Origin: Aaosphaeria pasadenensis
Lineage: Eukaryota > Ascomycota > Dothideomycetes > Pleosporales
Reading direction: 5' to 3'
Assembly: GCA_022813625.1 (NCBI GenBank)
Contig: JAKLMB010000014.1
Span: forward strand, 248,001 to 312,000
Length of the DNA stretch: 64,000 bases
The position numbers and the translations under genes are program-made. Positions 9,829 to 21,076 of this stretch are shown in pieces. Every line of letters begins with the position of its first letter. The first letter of the stretch is position 1. The notes beneath the pieces are model-generated. The model was not told the DNA's origin. It saw only the letters and a program-made list of their open reading frames with translations, and did not search any database.

Positions 9829-11333
9829 ATGACGGTATTCCCGAACGAGATATACGACATAATCCTGCACCACTCCATTAAAGAGCGGGGGATCAGGAGG
9901 GGATTGCGGTTGAGACTCGTGAATAGTAAGTATCAAACCCCGACAAGGACATCGAGAACAGGGGCACCGAGCTGACGATTTTATAAGAGAGCTTTGCACG
10001 CGAGGTTTTGAACGTTATATGTGCACACGGCCTCCTCAGAGGTTTTCGGCCTCGGAAGCGGGAACCCGTACCTCGAGAATTTCTGATCCGATACATCGAA
10101 CACCAGCTTCTACATGGTCCACCGCAACATCAACCCAATGTTCGGGCTACCTTGCACGAAGCAGCGACGAAGATGTACCACGAAAGAGACGTCAACGACG
10201 CAGACCTGTCATCCGTCGAGGACTGCAAGAAGAGACTGATTCGAGCATTCGACTACTATCCAGATCCAGAAAAGTTTGCAGGGAAATTTTCCAATTATAG
10301 TTCCAGTATAGGATTCGGGGGATTTGAAGATAAAGCCTTCCCGATAGGGGTCGCTTTGGTTACCAATGACATTCCGTTCATTACCAATTGGGTCAAGATC
10401 AGGAAAGAAGTAACTATTGCCAATGTGCGCAGTATTTACTTCGGCCCACACATCACTATGGCAGCCAGGTACGGAAATGAAACGACGTTAGGGCTATATA
10501 TGACCGATGGAACGGCAACCGTGAATGCAGATATGAGAGCGCGAATGTTTAGAGAGGTGGCAAAGCAGGGCAGAGAAGATGTCATCATAAAGTTCGTGTG
10601 GAACTTCCAGATCGACGAGGTCCCTTGGAGGCTGAGCGATTCTAACAGCCTCGAGATGAGAGAGCTAGTCCTCTATGAGGCGTTGAATACACCGAGCGTC
10701 AAGTCGTTTCAATTGGTTGAAGAGCTCATCCCAACGCCTACGGTCCATCGAATAATGGAAGTCCCGAGCAAACAAAGGTGGCGGGAGGATCGAGACACAT
10801 GGGGCTTTCACATCGATAAAAGACTGGCCGAATGTGCTCGACTGGGACATCTGGAAATGGCCATCCATATGATTCGGCTTGGCGCAAACGTACAGGGCCT
10901 TGGATCCAGAGAAACAGGGCCATTGTCCATGGCTTGCAGAGCTGGTCATCTCGATATTGTCAAGCTACTGCTAAAACACGGAGCAGACCCTAAGGGATCG
11001 GTCGCTGTAGCTGCAGCGGACGGGCGCGTGGAAATTGTCCGGTATCTCTTGTCTAAAGATGTTGCTCCGCTAATGGATTTGACTGAGCCCGCAAAATGCG
11101 GGTCATTGGAACTCATACGCCTTTTACTAGATGCTGGCGTCGATGCTCGTTTTCCAGTTGGTTCCGAAAGCCTACTTGTCCATGCCGTCAGGCTTGAACA
11201 TACGGCAATGTTCAAACTGTTCCTTGAAAGGGGCGCACATCTACGTAACTTGAGCACAGTCAAAGAGTGTGTTCGAATAGCGGAGGAAGATGGGCTAGAC
11301 TCGATGATGTCTTTGCTCGAAAGGAAGGAGTAG
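9829..11333 (+). CDS. ankyrin-repeat protein with F-box-like N-terminus
   Basis: Exons 9829-9925 and 9988-11333 encode 480 residues. The intron (gtaagt .. gctgac .. ataag, 62 nt) joins RLVN to KSFAREV. The N-terminus, FPNEIYDIILHHSIKERG, resembles the short PxEI..I motif of F-box-like fungal ankyrin proteins. The C-terminal ~170 residues hold at least four ankyrin units, recognisable by GHLEMAIHMIRLGANV, GHLDIVKLLLKHGADP, GRVEIVRYLLS and GSLELIRLLLDAGVD. Ankyrin repeats bind partner proteins; an F-box would link it to a ubiquitin ligase, but the F-box match is weak. No signal peptide is seen. Confidence 0.8.
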
Positions 11334-12095
11334 ACATCGACAAGGACTTTGTAAGTGCAAATTATGAAACACATTATGACAACAGGAAGGACTAACATCC
11401 ATATTAGCTCCACATGGAGTATTAGCTCTGGAGCTAGTGAGAAAGTCAAGAATTGAACATGCATGCTCGGGATCTGAATTCGGATAGGCTACCTCGATAT
11501 CGGATCGGCTGGCCAAACACAATGGATAACTCATATATATTTTAGTACAAGACACTAGTACGTTGTAATTGAAGTAATGGTGGGGGTAATGATATAATCC
11601 CATAAAGATCGACTCCATAGCACAGAAGAGAAGCATTTCAGGCCGTACATCTGATAGCATATATATACCCTTTAACCTCCACTAGCTTCTTTGCAGCATA
11701 CTCCATAGATGAAAGTCTTTCTTGTACTGAGGTAGGCACACCCGGCTGACTACCTACTAGCTTCATGCACCTTCTATCCCTAAAGTAGCTACTCGAGAGT
11801 GTACTGCAGCCATTAGCAAGCTCTAGGCCTCGGAAATATATAGTTGTAGGGATACAACTCTAGCAGGGTGTTGGCCCGATGTGCCTAGCCTGGTTATATT
11901 AAGGGTCTGGCGGTGTTTAAAATTGACATCCGATCTTCCTACTTAGTCTCTGAAATCACTTATAGTGCACGCCGACAATATATTCCACTGATCATAGCAT
12001 CTAGTTTCGATGGTATAGATTAAGTTGAGAGTACCTGCTTTGCTACTGATAACGAACTTGCCTATAATTGCCAAATATCAGAACTTTCATGATAC
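11334..12095. other. intergenic between convergent genes, nothing seen
   Basis: AT-rich sequence with short frames only. It holds the 3' ends of the ankyrin and amine oxidase genes. Confidence 0.5.
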
Positions 12096-14267
12096 TTATA
12101 GCTTGCTAGAACCACTCGACCCAGCACAGCACTGAGCCTTGAGATCATTAACCAAATCCGAAGCATACCTCGAAACATCATCTTTCACGATCGCGGACGG
12201 CGGAACCCACAATGCAGGGTTCTTCTGGAAGAAATTCGAAGCCCTCAACATGACACTAACCGGCTCAGCAGGCATGACGGGGAAATCCTCCGTACGTGGG
12301 AAGTGCGTCAGGCCGAACTGGATGTAGCACACGATATCCGTGTTCTCGATCGGCTCGTCTCTCGCGACCCAATCGACGATGGTCGAGTTGTGCGGATGTC
12401 CCTCGTCGCCGCCGGACTGGCACACGTAGTCGCCTGCGGGGAACAGTTCGTAGTCTTTGTACGGCACGACCCAGAGGCTCTCCTGAGCGAAGGCGGCGCG
12501 CTTGCGTACCATGCTGCCGGGTTTGGCCAGGATGGAGGGACAGTTGTTGTTGAGGATCTTGTAGGCGACGGGTTTCTTCGCGGACGGGTTGAGGCGGTTC
12601 GGGTTGATGATGTCCCAGGAGCGGCTCGTCTCGTGCTTGTAGGATGTGGCGGCTTCCTTGGAGGTGCGGAGGGGCGTCTTCTTGCAGTAGAAGCCGTTGC
12701 CGTAGGGGTTTTCGGCGGAGCCGAGGGGAGCCTCGCTCATCATTGCGTCGCTTTGGAGAATGGAGTTGTTGGACCCATCAATCTCGGGATCAACGCGGAG
12801 AGAGAAGATGTGCTGATGGTTGTGGGCGTTGATCGCGGGTGCGACTTCAGTACCGTAGGGTGCAGCAGACTCGGATGGAGCCATGCAGTAGGTGTTGAGC
12901 ATACCCGTGAGCTTGATCTCGAGTTTGTAGGTTCCGTCGAGAGTAAATATGTGGTAGAAGGCGTATTCGTAGTTCGCAGCAGTAATGATCTGCGAAATGA
13001 TCAACTTCCTGTCACGGGCAGAGGTGACAGTGCCATCGCGATAGTCGGTGTGCTTGTAGAGCAGGCCGTTGTCTTCTTCGTGGATGCAGATAGCATTCTT
13101 AACTACAGCGGGCTCGCCACTTCCAGTGGCCATAACGGCATCCAAGTAATGGATTACTCCCTTGCAATCGCATCCCAGCTTCAAGGAGTTGGTCATGAGA
13201 CCCGTTCCGTACTCGCCGACATCGAATGCGTGCTTCCTGTGGTGAGGAGGGTCGGGGTTTCCATACGGGACGACCATCTCAACAACACTGATACGGTTGA
13301 AAAGGGATCTCTCCCTTCCCTCGTACTGATCGTGCATGCGAACGTCCGAGATAACGATGCCCTCTCGGTAGTTGAAGCCGATATGCATTCTGTATCCAGC
13401 CCAGAGGAGCTCATTGCCGATCAATTGGAACGATACGCCCTCAGGCTGAGTAATGCTAATGGGCTTCAATTTGTTCTTGAAAGTATCGCCAATGAACTCT
13501 GGCATGTAGTTGTGCTCCTCGAGGGGCACTTTGACGCGCTCGCCATTGACGCGGCGGATGTCAACGGCCAACACGACCTCCTTCTCAGTGTCTACAATGA
13601 CGCTGAAGTCGAGAGGGTGGGCATATTGATTGTCGTTCGCAGAGTTGCGGTAGTAGATGATACCCTGCTGAAGACGACGATCAAGACCCCACCGGTGGTC
13701 GAAACCGACAGCCCATGCGTCAATGAAGACTTTGGACATGTCGGTGATGCCGATTTCGCGGCATGCTTCGATGACCCGTGGATCGGCGCGAGCCACCGTC
13801 TCGCAGATATCGAGATCCTCGAGGGTCAAAGTTGGGGCCACATCGGTAACCGGCTTCCAAGTCTCAACGCTCGAAGTGGCGAGGTTGACGACTACTTCGG
13901 CGACTTGAGCCGTCTCCTTCTCAATAATAATGGCGAAGGCGCGACGGTCGGGACGAGGAGCACTTCCAGAGCGGAAAGCAGCATATTCGTTCTTTTTGGG
14001 CTCTCGGAGAGTAAGGCAGTTGAATTTAAGGGTCTTTGGGCTAGCATACTGGCGGATTAGGCCAGAAGCGACGCGTATCTCTTCAATCGATAGCTGATCT
14101 ACGTTCAAAGAAAATTGTTAGCGAAATGTTCGACATTTCAAATATTGATTCCATAGCAACTCACCGAGAGGATGGGCTAAGCGGGCCTTTGATAAATCTG
14201 GAGCGGCGTCGTTGGCCTCTTCCCGATAAATTGTGTAACCCGCAATCGAAGATGTATCTGCGATCAT
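12096..14267 (-). CDS. peroxisomal copper amine oxidase (topaquinone type)
   Basis: Exon 1 is 14267-14165 and exon 2 is 14098-12096, giving 701 residues. The 66-nt intron (gtgagt .. cgctaac .. cgtag) restores the family start AHPLDQLSIEE. The enzyme oxidises primary amines to aldehydes, releasing ammonia and hydrogen peroxide. Tyr411 in TAANYEY is the topaquinone precursor, Asp327 in AFDVGEYG is the expected catalytic base, and His462, His464 (HNHQH) and His633 (THFPRTEDFP) are the copper ligands. The last three residues are SKL, a peroxisomal targeting signal type 1. Its head faces a permease gene, and a peroxisomal-type aldehyde dehydrogenase follows, which points to one amine catabolic pathway. 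The substrate amine is unknown. Confidence 0.95.
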
Positions 14268-15235
14268 GTTGAAATTCGTATTTGCTGTAACTTTCCATCA
14301 AGGTGTAATCGTAGTCAGACAAGGTGTCTTGGTCACGTAATAGTCGTGAAGCAGTTTTGATTGTTCGTATTTGAATTGAAGTGAATTGAAGTGAACTGAG
14401 TAAAGAGAGAGTATTCCATAGGGACATGGGATGAACTTATATACTGGAGAACAATGATGGTAATCAGCCCCAGCGCGTGACAATCACGCCGAATACATCC
14501 GGGGTCCATTATGGCACGGATCCTCCTGATAATGCACGATGTGTCAAGGCTTCCCTACAGCTCGAATCCGAGTAGGAAGTCATCGGAGGGTTTAGTTGAC
14601 AAGTCGGCGGCCACCGTGCCACCGACACCAACTCTAGCGTGGCCAGAGATCGTGGGCAAATTTCTTTCCCAATCGAGACAAAGCGTGGGCAAGCGACCAA
14701 CAACCTGGACACAACCTTGATTACCTTGGGAAGCGGGTTGCGAGCGAGCCGAACCCCAGACACAAGACACAACAGACGCCCAAAACTAGCGGATAAGACT
14801 AGCTAAGGGAGAAATAATTACGGTACGGTAAGCTCTCTGTGTGCACTGGACTGGACTGGACGCCCCTCTTCCCCCCCAAAGCCACACATCCGCCATCGGA
14901 ATTCTTATCTTCTTAGTGCCGAGATGAGAGGAGAAACGACGATCGTCCCGGTTAAGATATTGGCAAGCAAGCTGGAGGACTGCGACACGACAAGGCACGC
15001 TCGTGAGCGATATTCCGCACTGGGCTCTCTGTAACGAGTCTCTTATCATCGCTTCTTGTGACCGCATAGCACATATATGAGCCCTGCCACCCACAGCCTC
15101 AACGCCTCCTCTTCATCCAACACACAATATTCCTTCTATCTTCTGTAACCTGCAAATGAACCCCACCTCCAAGCGCGTCATCACCATACTCCATTCTCTA
15201 CACCTCACCAGGTTGTTCCCGCACATTCCGCAATA
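14268..15235. promoter_or_regulatory. divergent promoter of amine oxidase and permease genes
   Basis: Within this 968-bp gap are three HGATAR sites of the kind bound by fungal GATA nitrogen regulators (AreA/Nit2): TGATAA at 14527-14532, AGATAA on the - strand at 14905-14910 and TGATAA on the - strand at 15043-15048. Such sites are short and occur by chance, so nitrogen control is an inference from their spacing and the pathway. Confidence 0.4.
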
Positions 15236-16867
15236 ATGGATCACGAAACCGACTCGCAGCCTCCGCTGAAGAGGCATTCGTTCCAAGCTGTGCAAGATGC
15301 CCGCGACCTCGCTGACATGGGTCACGACGAGACTTTGTCGCGCAAGTTCGGGCTATGGAGCATGTTCTTCCTCTCCGTGTCTGTGTTGGGAACTTGGTCG
15401 ACGTTCGCCCAAGGTCTCAACAGTGGACTGACGAGTGGAGGACCCATCACCATCCTCTGGGGTCTGGTATTGGTCTTCATCTGCAACATATGCGTTGCAG
15501 TGTCCCTGGCTGAGCTCTGCAGTGCGATGCCTACAGCTCTTGGACAGGCATACTGGATCTCGCGACTCTGGCCAAGGGGACGATTCGTCTCCTATCTTTG
15601 TGCCTGGATTAATACCTTCGGATGGTGGACCCTTTCGGCATCGCAGTTGGCCTTTATGACAGATTTCATCCTTGCCATGAAGGTACTGTATGTGCCGGAC
15701 TGGTCCACTCATGGTTGGGTCAAATTCCTACTCTACTTGGCCATCACCCTAGTAGTGACCCTCTTCAACGTTGTAGCATGCCGCAGAGACAAGATTCTCC
15801 CGATCTTCAACAACTTCGTCGGTATCTGCTTCATCTCGCTCTTCTTCATCTTCATCCTCGCGCTCCTCATCTCCGTCGGCATCAAAGAGGAGTACAAGTT
15901 CCAGCCAGCGAAGTTCGTGTTTGCAACTTGGATCAACGAGAGCGGCTGGGGTGATGGTGTCACTTGGTTCATCGGCTTGGTCCAGGCGGCATACGGACTG
16001 ACGGCCTTCGACGCTGCAGTCCATCTTGTGGAAGAGGTTCCCTCCCCTAGGACCAACATCCCGCGGGTCATGTGGCTTTCAGTCACTCTTGGTGCAGTGA
16101 CTGGCTTCATCTTCATGATGGTCTGCCTGTTCTCCATTCAAAGCATCGATGATGTAGTCAATGCATCCACTGGACTGCCATTCATGGATCTGCTAAAAGG
16201 CACAGTCGGCCTCACTGGATCAAGTGTTCTCCTTGCTTTGTTCATCTTCAACGGCATGGGACAGGCGATCAGTCTGGTCACCACAGCTTCACGTTTGACA
16301 TGGGGTGTTGCCCGTGATGGAGGCATTCCCTGGGGCGGCTACTTCGGCAAAGTCAACAACACCTGGAAAGCACCCGTCCGCGCACTTTGGCTTCAGGGCG
16401 GCATCATCGGCCTTGTCGGTGTTCTCTACACTTTTGCTGATACCGTCCTGGAGGCCATTTTGGGAGTCAGCACAATCGCACTGACCATTTCCTACGCAAT
16501 GCCCATCCTGACATTGCTCATCGTTGGACGCGACAAGCTCCCATCGGGGGGCCCCTTCAGGCTTGGACGATTCGGACCAGTGGTCAACTGGGTGTCCGTC
16601 ATTTACTGCTCCATCACTACCGTGTTCTTCTTCTTCCCCGACGGACCCAACCCGTCGGGATCAGACATGAACTACGCTATTGCGGTTTTCGGCATCATGC
16701 TTGTCATCACCTGCAGCTTCTGGGTCATCAGGGGTAGCAAGTCATATCTACAGACGGACGAGGCGGAGGAGCGCGTCATCTATGCAAGGCGCGTGGAGCT
16801 GGTTGAGGAGCAACACGCAATGAACGCAAAGGACAGGGAAGCTAGGCAAGAGCACGGTGGGTTGTAA
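15236..16867 (+). CDS. APC-family permease, GABA/choline/polyamine type
   Basis: A single exon encodes 543 residues, with ATG at 15236 just downstream of an unbroken leader. About twelve hydrophobic segments are visible, between a hydrophilic N-terminus (residues 1-40, with DMGHDETLSRKFGLWSMFFL typical of the family) and a charged C-terminal tail. The region AAVHLVEEVPSPRTNIPRVM is the conserved E-E-x-P-x-P segment of the fungal Uga4/Hnm1 group, which carries GABA, choline, polyamines or amino acids across the plasma membrane by proton symport. It is transcribed away from the amine oxidase and toward the aldehyde dehydrogenase, so it probably imports the amine they degrade. Exact substrate not readable. 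Confidence 0.92.
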   Translation: MDHETDSQPPLKRHSFQAVQDARDLADMGHDETLSRKFGLWSMFFLSVSVLGTWSTFAQGLNSGLTSGGPITILWGLVLVFICNICVAVSLAELCSAMPTALGQAYWISRLWPRGRFVSYLCAWINTFGWWTLSASQLAFMTDFILAMKVLYVPDWSTHGWVKFLLYLAITLVVTLFNVVACRRDKILPIFNNFVGICFISLFFIFILALLISVGIKEEYKFQPAKFVFATWINESGWGDGVTWFIGLVQAAYGLTAFDAAVHLVEEVPSPRTNIPRVMWLSVTLGAVTGFIFMMVCLFSIQSIDDVVNASTGLPFMDLLKGTVGLTGSSVLLALFIFNGMGQAISLVTTASRLTWGVARDGGIPWGGYFGKVNNTWKAPVRALWLQGGIIGLVGVLYTFADTVLEAILGVSTIALTISYAMPILTLLIVGRDKLPSGGPFRLGRFGPVVNWVSVIYCSITTVFFFFPDGPNPSGSDMNYAIAVFGIMLVITCSFWVIRGSKSYLQTDEAEERVIYARRVELVEEQHAMNAKDREARQEHGGL

Positions 16868-17933
16868 GGCGGCAGGATAGGATGTTTAGTTGGATAGGCG
16901 GACAGTTTCGTGTATACTCAGTTAATTTCTTCTTATCAATAATTTACCATTTTCTGTTCTCAATCTCAAGCTACGAGTAGAATGTCTCCCGTATCGGCGT
17001 CTAAGAAGAGCTAGTGTACGCAGTCTCTAGCATCAACAGAAAACGCTCACTGGTTTTCCCTAAGCCCTATCGCCATGAGTTTCCTCTACAGGAATCGCAC
17101 ATAAAACGCCATATGCAATTCAAAGCACATGGCCTTCCCCGCAATCCGCGTGCGCACCCAAGACCAAATCCAACCTCCCCATGGGGAACCTGCAAGCAAT
17201 CCCAGGGTTTCCACAGCGCCGCCAAGAAGCCATCGCTATCAATTACGTACTGAAATATGTTCATCTCTACAGAACTCCCCCAGTAATAATAAAACACGAA
17301 CAATGCACCGTGACATCGCCACAGGGATCCGACCCATCCAGATCAGTGTGTGTGTGTGTGCGTGCGCGCGGCCGGGCCCTCCCCCCACCGCCCCCGACAC
17401 AGTGACACCCCAATGTCCTGGGACCTTTTTCCTGCTTAATCGAGCGTTAGCGCGTCCTGCGGCGACATCAAACGTCCCGGGCACTAATTAGAGCGTCACC
17501 AGCGTCTATTCTGCCATATCAGCGACAGCCCAACTAAACTTCCGAAACGACAACAGGTGTTGATCTAAGGGCCTAGTTTCTTTCCCTTTTTATATATAGA
17601 GAGCGCAGGGCTGGAGATTCGATAAGATAATTGTTATTGAATTGCTTGCGATTTGACGCATTGTAGGGCGATATCGGGATCGGAATTGTGCCGCTGCGCT
17701 TGGGTACGGACGGTTGAGGGGATATGGGATGAAAGGTGGATGTCTACGTAAAAGTTATAGCACGAAAATGAGATATAGGGCAGACGGGGCAAGCGAATAG
17801 CTATTGGAGCTTCCCCAGCTTTTGTTGCCCTGTTCTTCTGTTTTTCTTCTACTTCTCAATTCCTTCTTTCTGCTCCTCTCCTTGTGCCCAATCTACAACC
17901 TGCAATTTGCCTGTAGCTACAACATATGACAAG
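16868..17933. promoter_or_regulatory. upstream region of the aldehyde dehydrogenase gene
   Basis: It contains a GT/GC dinucleotide run at about 17346-17370, overlapping GATA motifs (CGATAA 17620-17625 and AGATAA 17625-17630), and a TATA-like tttttatatatag near 17588. A CT-rich stretch (17825-17885) precedes the start codon, as is usual for expressed fungal genes. No gene is seen. Confidence 0.4.
17346..17370. repeat. (GT)n/(GC)n microsatellite
   Basis: A run of alternating purine-pyrimidine, tgtgtgtgtgtg then cgtgcgcgcg, in the aldehyde dehydrogenase upstream region. Confidence 0.9.
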
Positions 17934-19574
17934 ATGTCGAAGCAGCTGCAAGTTGAACTCACAGCGCCAAATGGCCATCGTTACACCCAGCCTCTGGGCC
18001 TTTTCATAAACAATGAGTGGCATCCGTCGTCAAATGGCGGCGTCATCACAAGCATAAATCCATCGTGCGTCCACATCTCGCATTTTCTATGTACACAAAA
18101 GACTATATATACTAACGATACATATAGCAATGAACAAGCTATCGCCACAGTCGAAGCCGCCTCAGAATCCGACATCGACAGAGCCGTAAAAGCAGCCCGC
18201 AAAGCCCTCCGCGACCCATCATGGAGCGAGATGTCCGGCACCGACCGCGGCAAGCTGATGCGGCGGCTCGTCCAGCTCATTGAAGAAAACCGCGAAACAC
18301 TGGCAACGATCGAGGCATGGGATAACGGCAAACCCTACTCCGTCGCGCTGAATGAAGACCTCGTGGAAACGTCCGAGACGCTGCTGTACTATGCTGGGTA
18401 CGCGGATAAGATCTTCGGACAGGTCATTGAGACGACGCCGGCGAAGTTCGCATACACAGTTCGCGAGCCGGTGGGTGTTTGTGGGCAGATTATACCGTAA
18501 GCATCACCTCATCGTTCGTAATCACAAGCCCATAGAATTTGAGTTAACCTTTGCCATTATAGATGGAACTACCCCCTCTCAATGGCAGCATGGAAGCTCG
18601 GCCCAGCTCTCGCCTGCGGCAACACAGTCGTATTGAAGCCCGCCGAGCAAACGCCACTCTCCATCCTCTTCGTCGCCACACTCATAAAGCAAGCAGGATT
18701 CCCACCTGGCGTAATCAACATCGTAAACGGGTACGGCCCCGTCGCCGGCGCCGCCCTAGCCACACACATGGACGTCGACAAAGTGGCCTTCACAGGCTCC
18801 GCCGCGACCGCAAAGCAAATCATGAAGCTCGCAAGCAGCAACCTGAAATCCATCACCCTCGAAGCAGGAGGCAAGAGCCCGTTGCTCGTGTTCAACGACG
18901 CGGACTTGGATAACGCGGTGGAGTGGGCACATATAGGCATCATGTCGAACCAGGGCCAGATCTGCACCGCGACGTCCAGGATCCTCGTACAGAGCGACCT
19001 CTATGACAAATTCGTGGAGGCGTTCCGCGCGCGCGTCAAAAGCGTGTCGAAAGTCGGGGACCCGTTCGACGCGCAGACGTTCCAGGGTCCACAGGTGACG
19101 AAAGCGCAGTACGATCGCATCAGATCGTACGTCGACATCGGGAAGGACGAGGGCGCGACGTTGGAGATGGGCGGCGAGCGACCGACAACTGCAAACAAAG
19201 GCTTCTTCATCGAACCGACTGTCTTCACGGGCGTGTCGCCAACGATGCGGATCTTCCAGGAGGAAGTTTTTGGACCCTTCGTTGTTATCGGCCGGTTCGA
19301 GTCGGAAGACGAGGCGGTGGAATTGGCCAATGACACGCAGTACGGACTCGGAGCCGCCGTTTTTACGACGGACCTGACCAGAGCGCATCGCGTGGCGAGG
19401 CGGATCGAGGCGGGTATGGTCTGGATTAATTCGAGCAATGATAGCGACTGGCGCATTCCTTTCGGGGGCGTCAAGGCCAGTGGGATTGGGAGGGAGCTGG
19501 GTGAGGCAGGTTTGGCGGCTTACTCGAACATCAAGGCTATCCATGTGAACATGGCTGTACGATCGAAACTATAG
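17934..19574 (+). CDS. NAD(P)-dependent aldehyde dehydrogenase with peroxisomal SKL tail
   Basis: Exons 17934-18064, 18128-18496 and 18563-19574 encode 503 residues. Intron 1 (63 nt, a multiple of three without a stop) has gtgcgt .. tactaac .. atag; intron 2 (66 nt) has gtaagc .. attatag. Splicing gives INPSNEQ and IIPWNYP, as the family requires. Catalytic residues are Asn169 (PWNYP), Glu267 (LEAGGKSP; the usual LELGG has Ala here) and the nucleophile Cys301 (NQGQICTA). The enzyme oxidises aldehydes to acids. The C-terminus RSKL is a type 1 peroxisomal signal, matching the amine oxidase, so the aldehyde would be made and removed in the same organelle. An upstream ATG at 17926 is out of frame. 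Confidence 0.95.
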
Positions 19575-19714
19575 AGTCGTGCATGGAAGAATGAGAATCA
19601 AAATTCATAATGAATGTCAGAATTATGGAATAATCAGTGCGTTACGTACATTAGATCAAAATCGCATCAAGATCGAAAACACTCGTGAACAAGAACACAT
19701 CCATACAAATTGGT

Positions 19715-21076
19715 TCAAAGCACAATAACAGACGGACTGAGGTACTGAAACATTTCACTCCACGTGCTATCCTCATTCTCATACCGCCAAACATCCTTCA
19801 GAGCATTTCCAATCGCGCGCACTGATGCAAATCGCATGCTGTCGTAGATCACTTCGACTAATCTCGCAACTGCGAGCTGTCTCTTTGGATCCATAGCATG
19901 CGCTCCGCAGACATAAAGGGGGAAGATGATGCAGTGCAGAATGCTTGAGTTGTGACCTAAATTCTCCAGACTATCCAAGCAGGCCTCGACGTGTTGCTGA
20001 ACGAGTGGGTGGTTCGGTGCCATGCCGCAAATTGCGCGGTACAAGAATACCAAGGCAGATTGCTGGAAAACCTGGATCATCAGAAACGCTTCTTCTGGCG
20101 GGATGTCTCCATGGCTAGGCTGCAAAGACCCAAGGTCGAGGTAGAGAGGATCTATGCCGTCTGCGTCGTCGATGATGAGTCCGAGAGAAGCTTCGAACTC
20201 CCTTACTCTGTCAGTCGAGAGCTCGTCGATGCCCAACTGTATGGTTGAAAGGTACGTCGCCATGGAGGACATCTCCCGAAAGACTGCAGCGAGCGAACAG
20301 CGTTTCAAAGGGTCTCGCGCCCACCACACTGGTCCCAGATCAATCATGTCCCATGTTTCCGCGGCGAAGGCGGGCGTAGACTGCTGTAGCAATGCTGTTG
20401 TCAGGTCGGCGGAGGCAAACTCAGACAACATCATGCTCATGGAGTCGTGGCACGTTCCTAAGATTGAAGTAATGCCACCTAGCTGCTTCAGAATCGCCAT
20501 AGCACCGGCATGATGGGTTGCTGTAGCGGATTCCGCGGATCCTTCGACTAAGCCATCGTGAATGTAGAGAAGAAGCACAGCAAGGAGGAGACTCAACAAT
20601 GTCTTTCTTCCCTGCTTTGAGCAGTCCTGGACCTGGAGGCGAAGGGCCACGATACAGTCAGATCGTGCGGGTGTGATCAATTCCTTGCCCTGACCCTCCT
20701 GGAGGTATCGATGGGTAGCAGCAAAGACGCAAGTTGCAAGTAGAATGACACGGTTCTCCAAGAAAGGTGCTGGCGGATCCGGAGCTGTGCTGAGTAGTGG
20801 CCAGACGCGAACATGAAAATAGGCCAGCGCCCTCTGCTCCCTGTCGAACAGACAGGTCGTTATCTGGAAGTCGTGCTTTTGGTATCCCTCAACCTTCAAA
20901 GGTTCCACGCTAACACTTGGCCGATTACTCCAGCGGATCAAGTGGGTATTGTAGTTACAGGGTGTACCCGCTTGGGAGCATCGTTGACAGCCTGGCTTTT
21001 CGAGGTCGCACTTTACGCGACGCTTCTTGCAGGGCCAGCACGAGCCTTTGACGACTCGGACTCTCTGTCTTGCCAT
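19715..21076 (-). CDS. Zn2Cys6 transcription factor, probable cluster regulator
   Basis: A single exon of 453 residues starts at the first in-frame ATG (21076). The frame stays open upstream to 21142, but that stretch begins without ATG and is a Tyr/His run from a trinucleotide repeat. Residues 12-40 form the binuclear zinc cluster CWPCKKRRVKC..CQRCSQAGTPC (Cx2Cx6Cx6Cx2Cx6C). The rest is a helical fungal-specific transcription factor domain, of the Fungal_trans_2 sort by general look. It lies tail to tail with the aldehyde dehydrogenase, 140 bp apart. Pathway-specific regulators of this class often sit in the cluster they control, so it probably regulates amine use; that is inference. Confidence 0.88.
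   Translation of the reverse strand: MARQRVRVVKGSCWPCKKRRVKCDLEKPGCQRCSQAGTPCNYNTHLIRWSNRPSVSVEPLKVEGYQKHDFQITTCLFDREQRALAYFHVRVWPLLSTAPDPPAPFLENRVILLATCVFAATHRYLQEGQGKELITPARSDCIVALRLQVQDCSKQGRKTLLSLLLAVLLLYIHDGLVEGSAESATATHHAGAMAILKQLGGITSILGTCHDSMSMMLSEFASADLTTALLQQSTPAFAAETWDMIDLGPVWWARDPLKRCSLAAVFREMSSMATYLSTIQLGIDELSTDRVREFEASLGLIIDDADGIDPLYLDLGSLQPSHGDIPPEEAFLMIQVFQQSALVFLYRAICGMAPNHPLVQQHVEACLDSLENLGHNSSILHCIIFPLYVCGAHAMDPKRQLAVARLVEVIYDSMRFASVRAIGNALKDVWRYENEDSTWSEMFQYLSPSVIVL

Noticed and set aside
12303..14060. Long (585-codon) open frame on the + strand opposite the amine oxidase
   Set aside because: The - strand frame carries all the amine oxidase motifs; the antisense frame is open only because of codon bias and has no domain.
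18756..19544. 262-codon - strand frame opposite the aldehyde dehydrogenase
   Set aside because: Arg/Asp/Val-rich shadow of a GC-rich coding exon with no family features.
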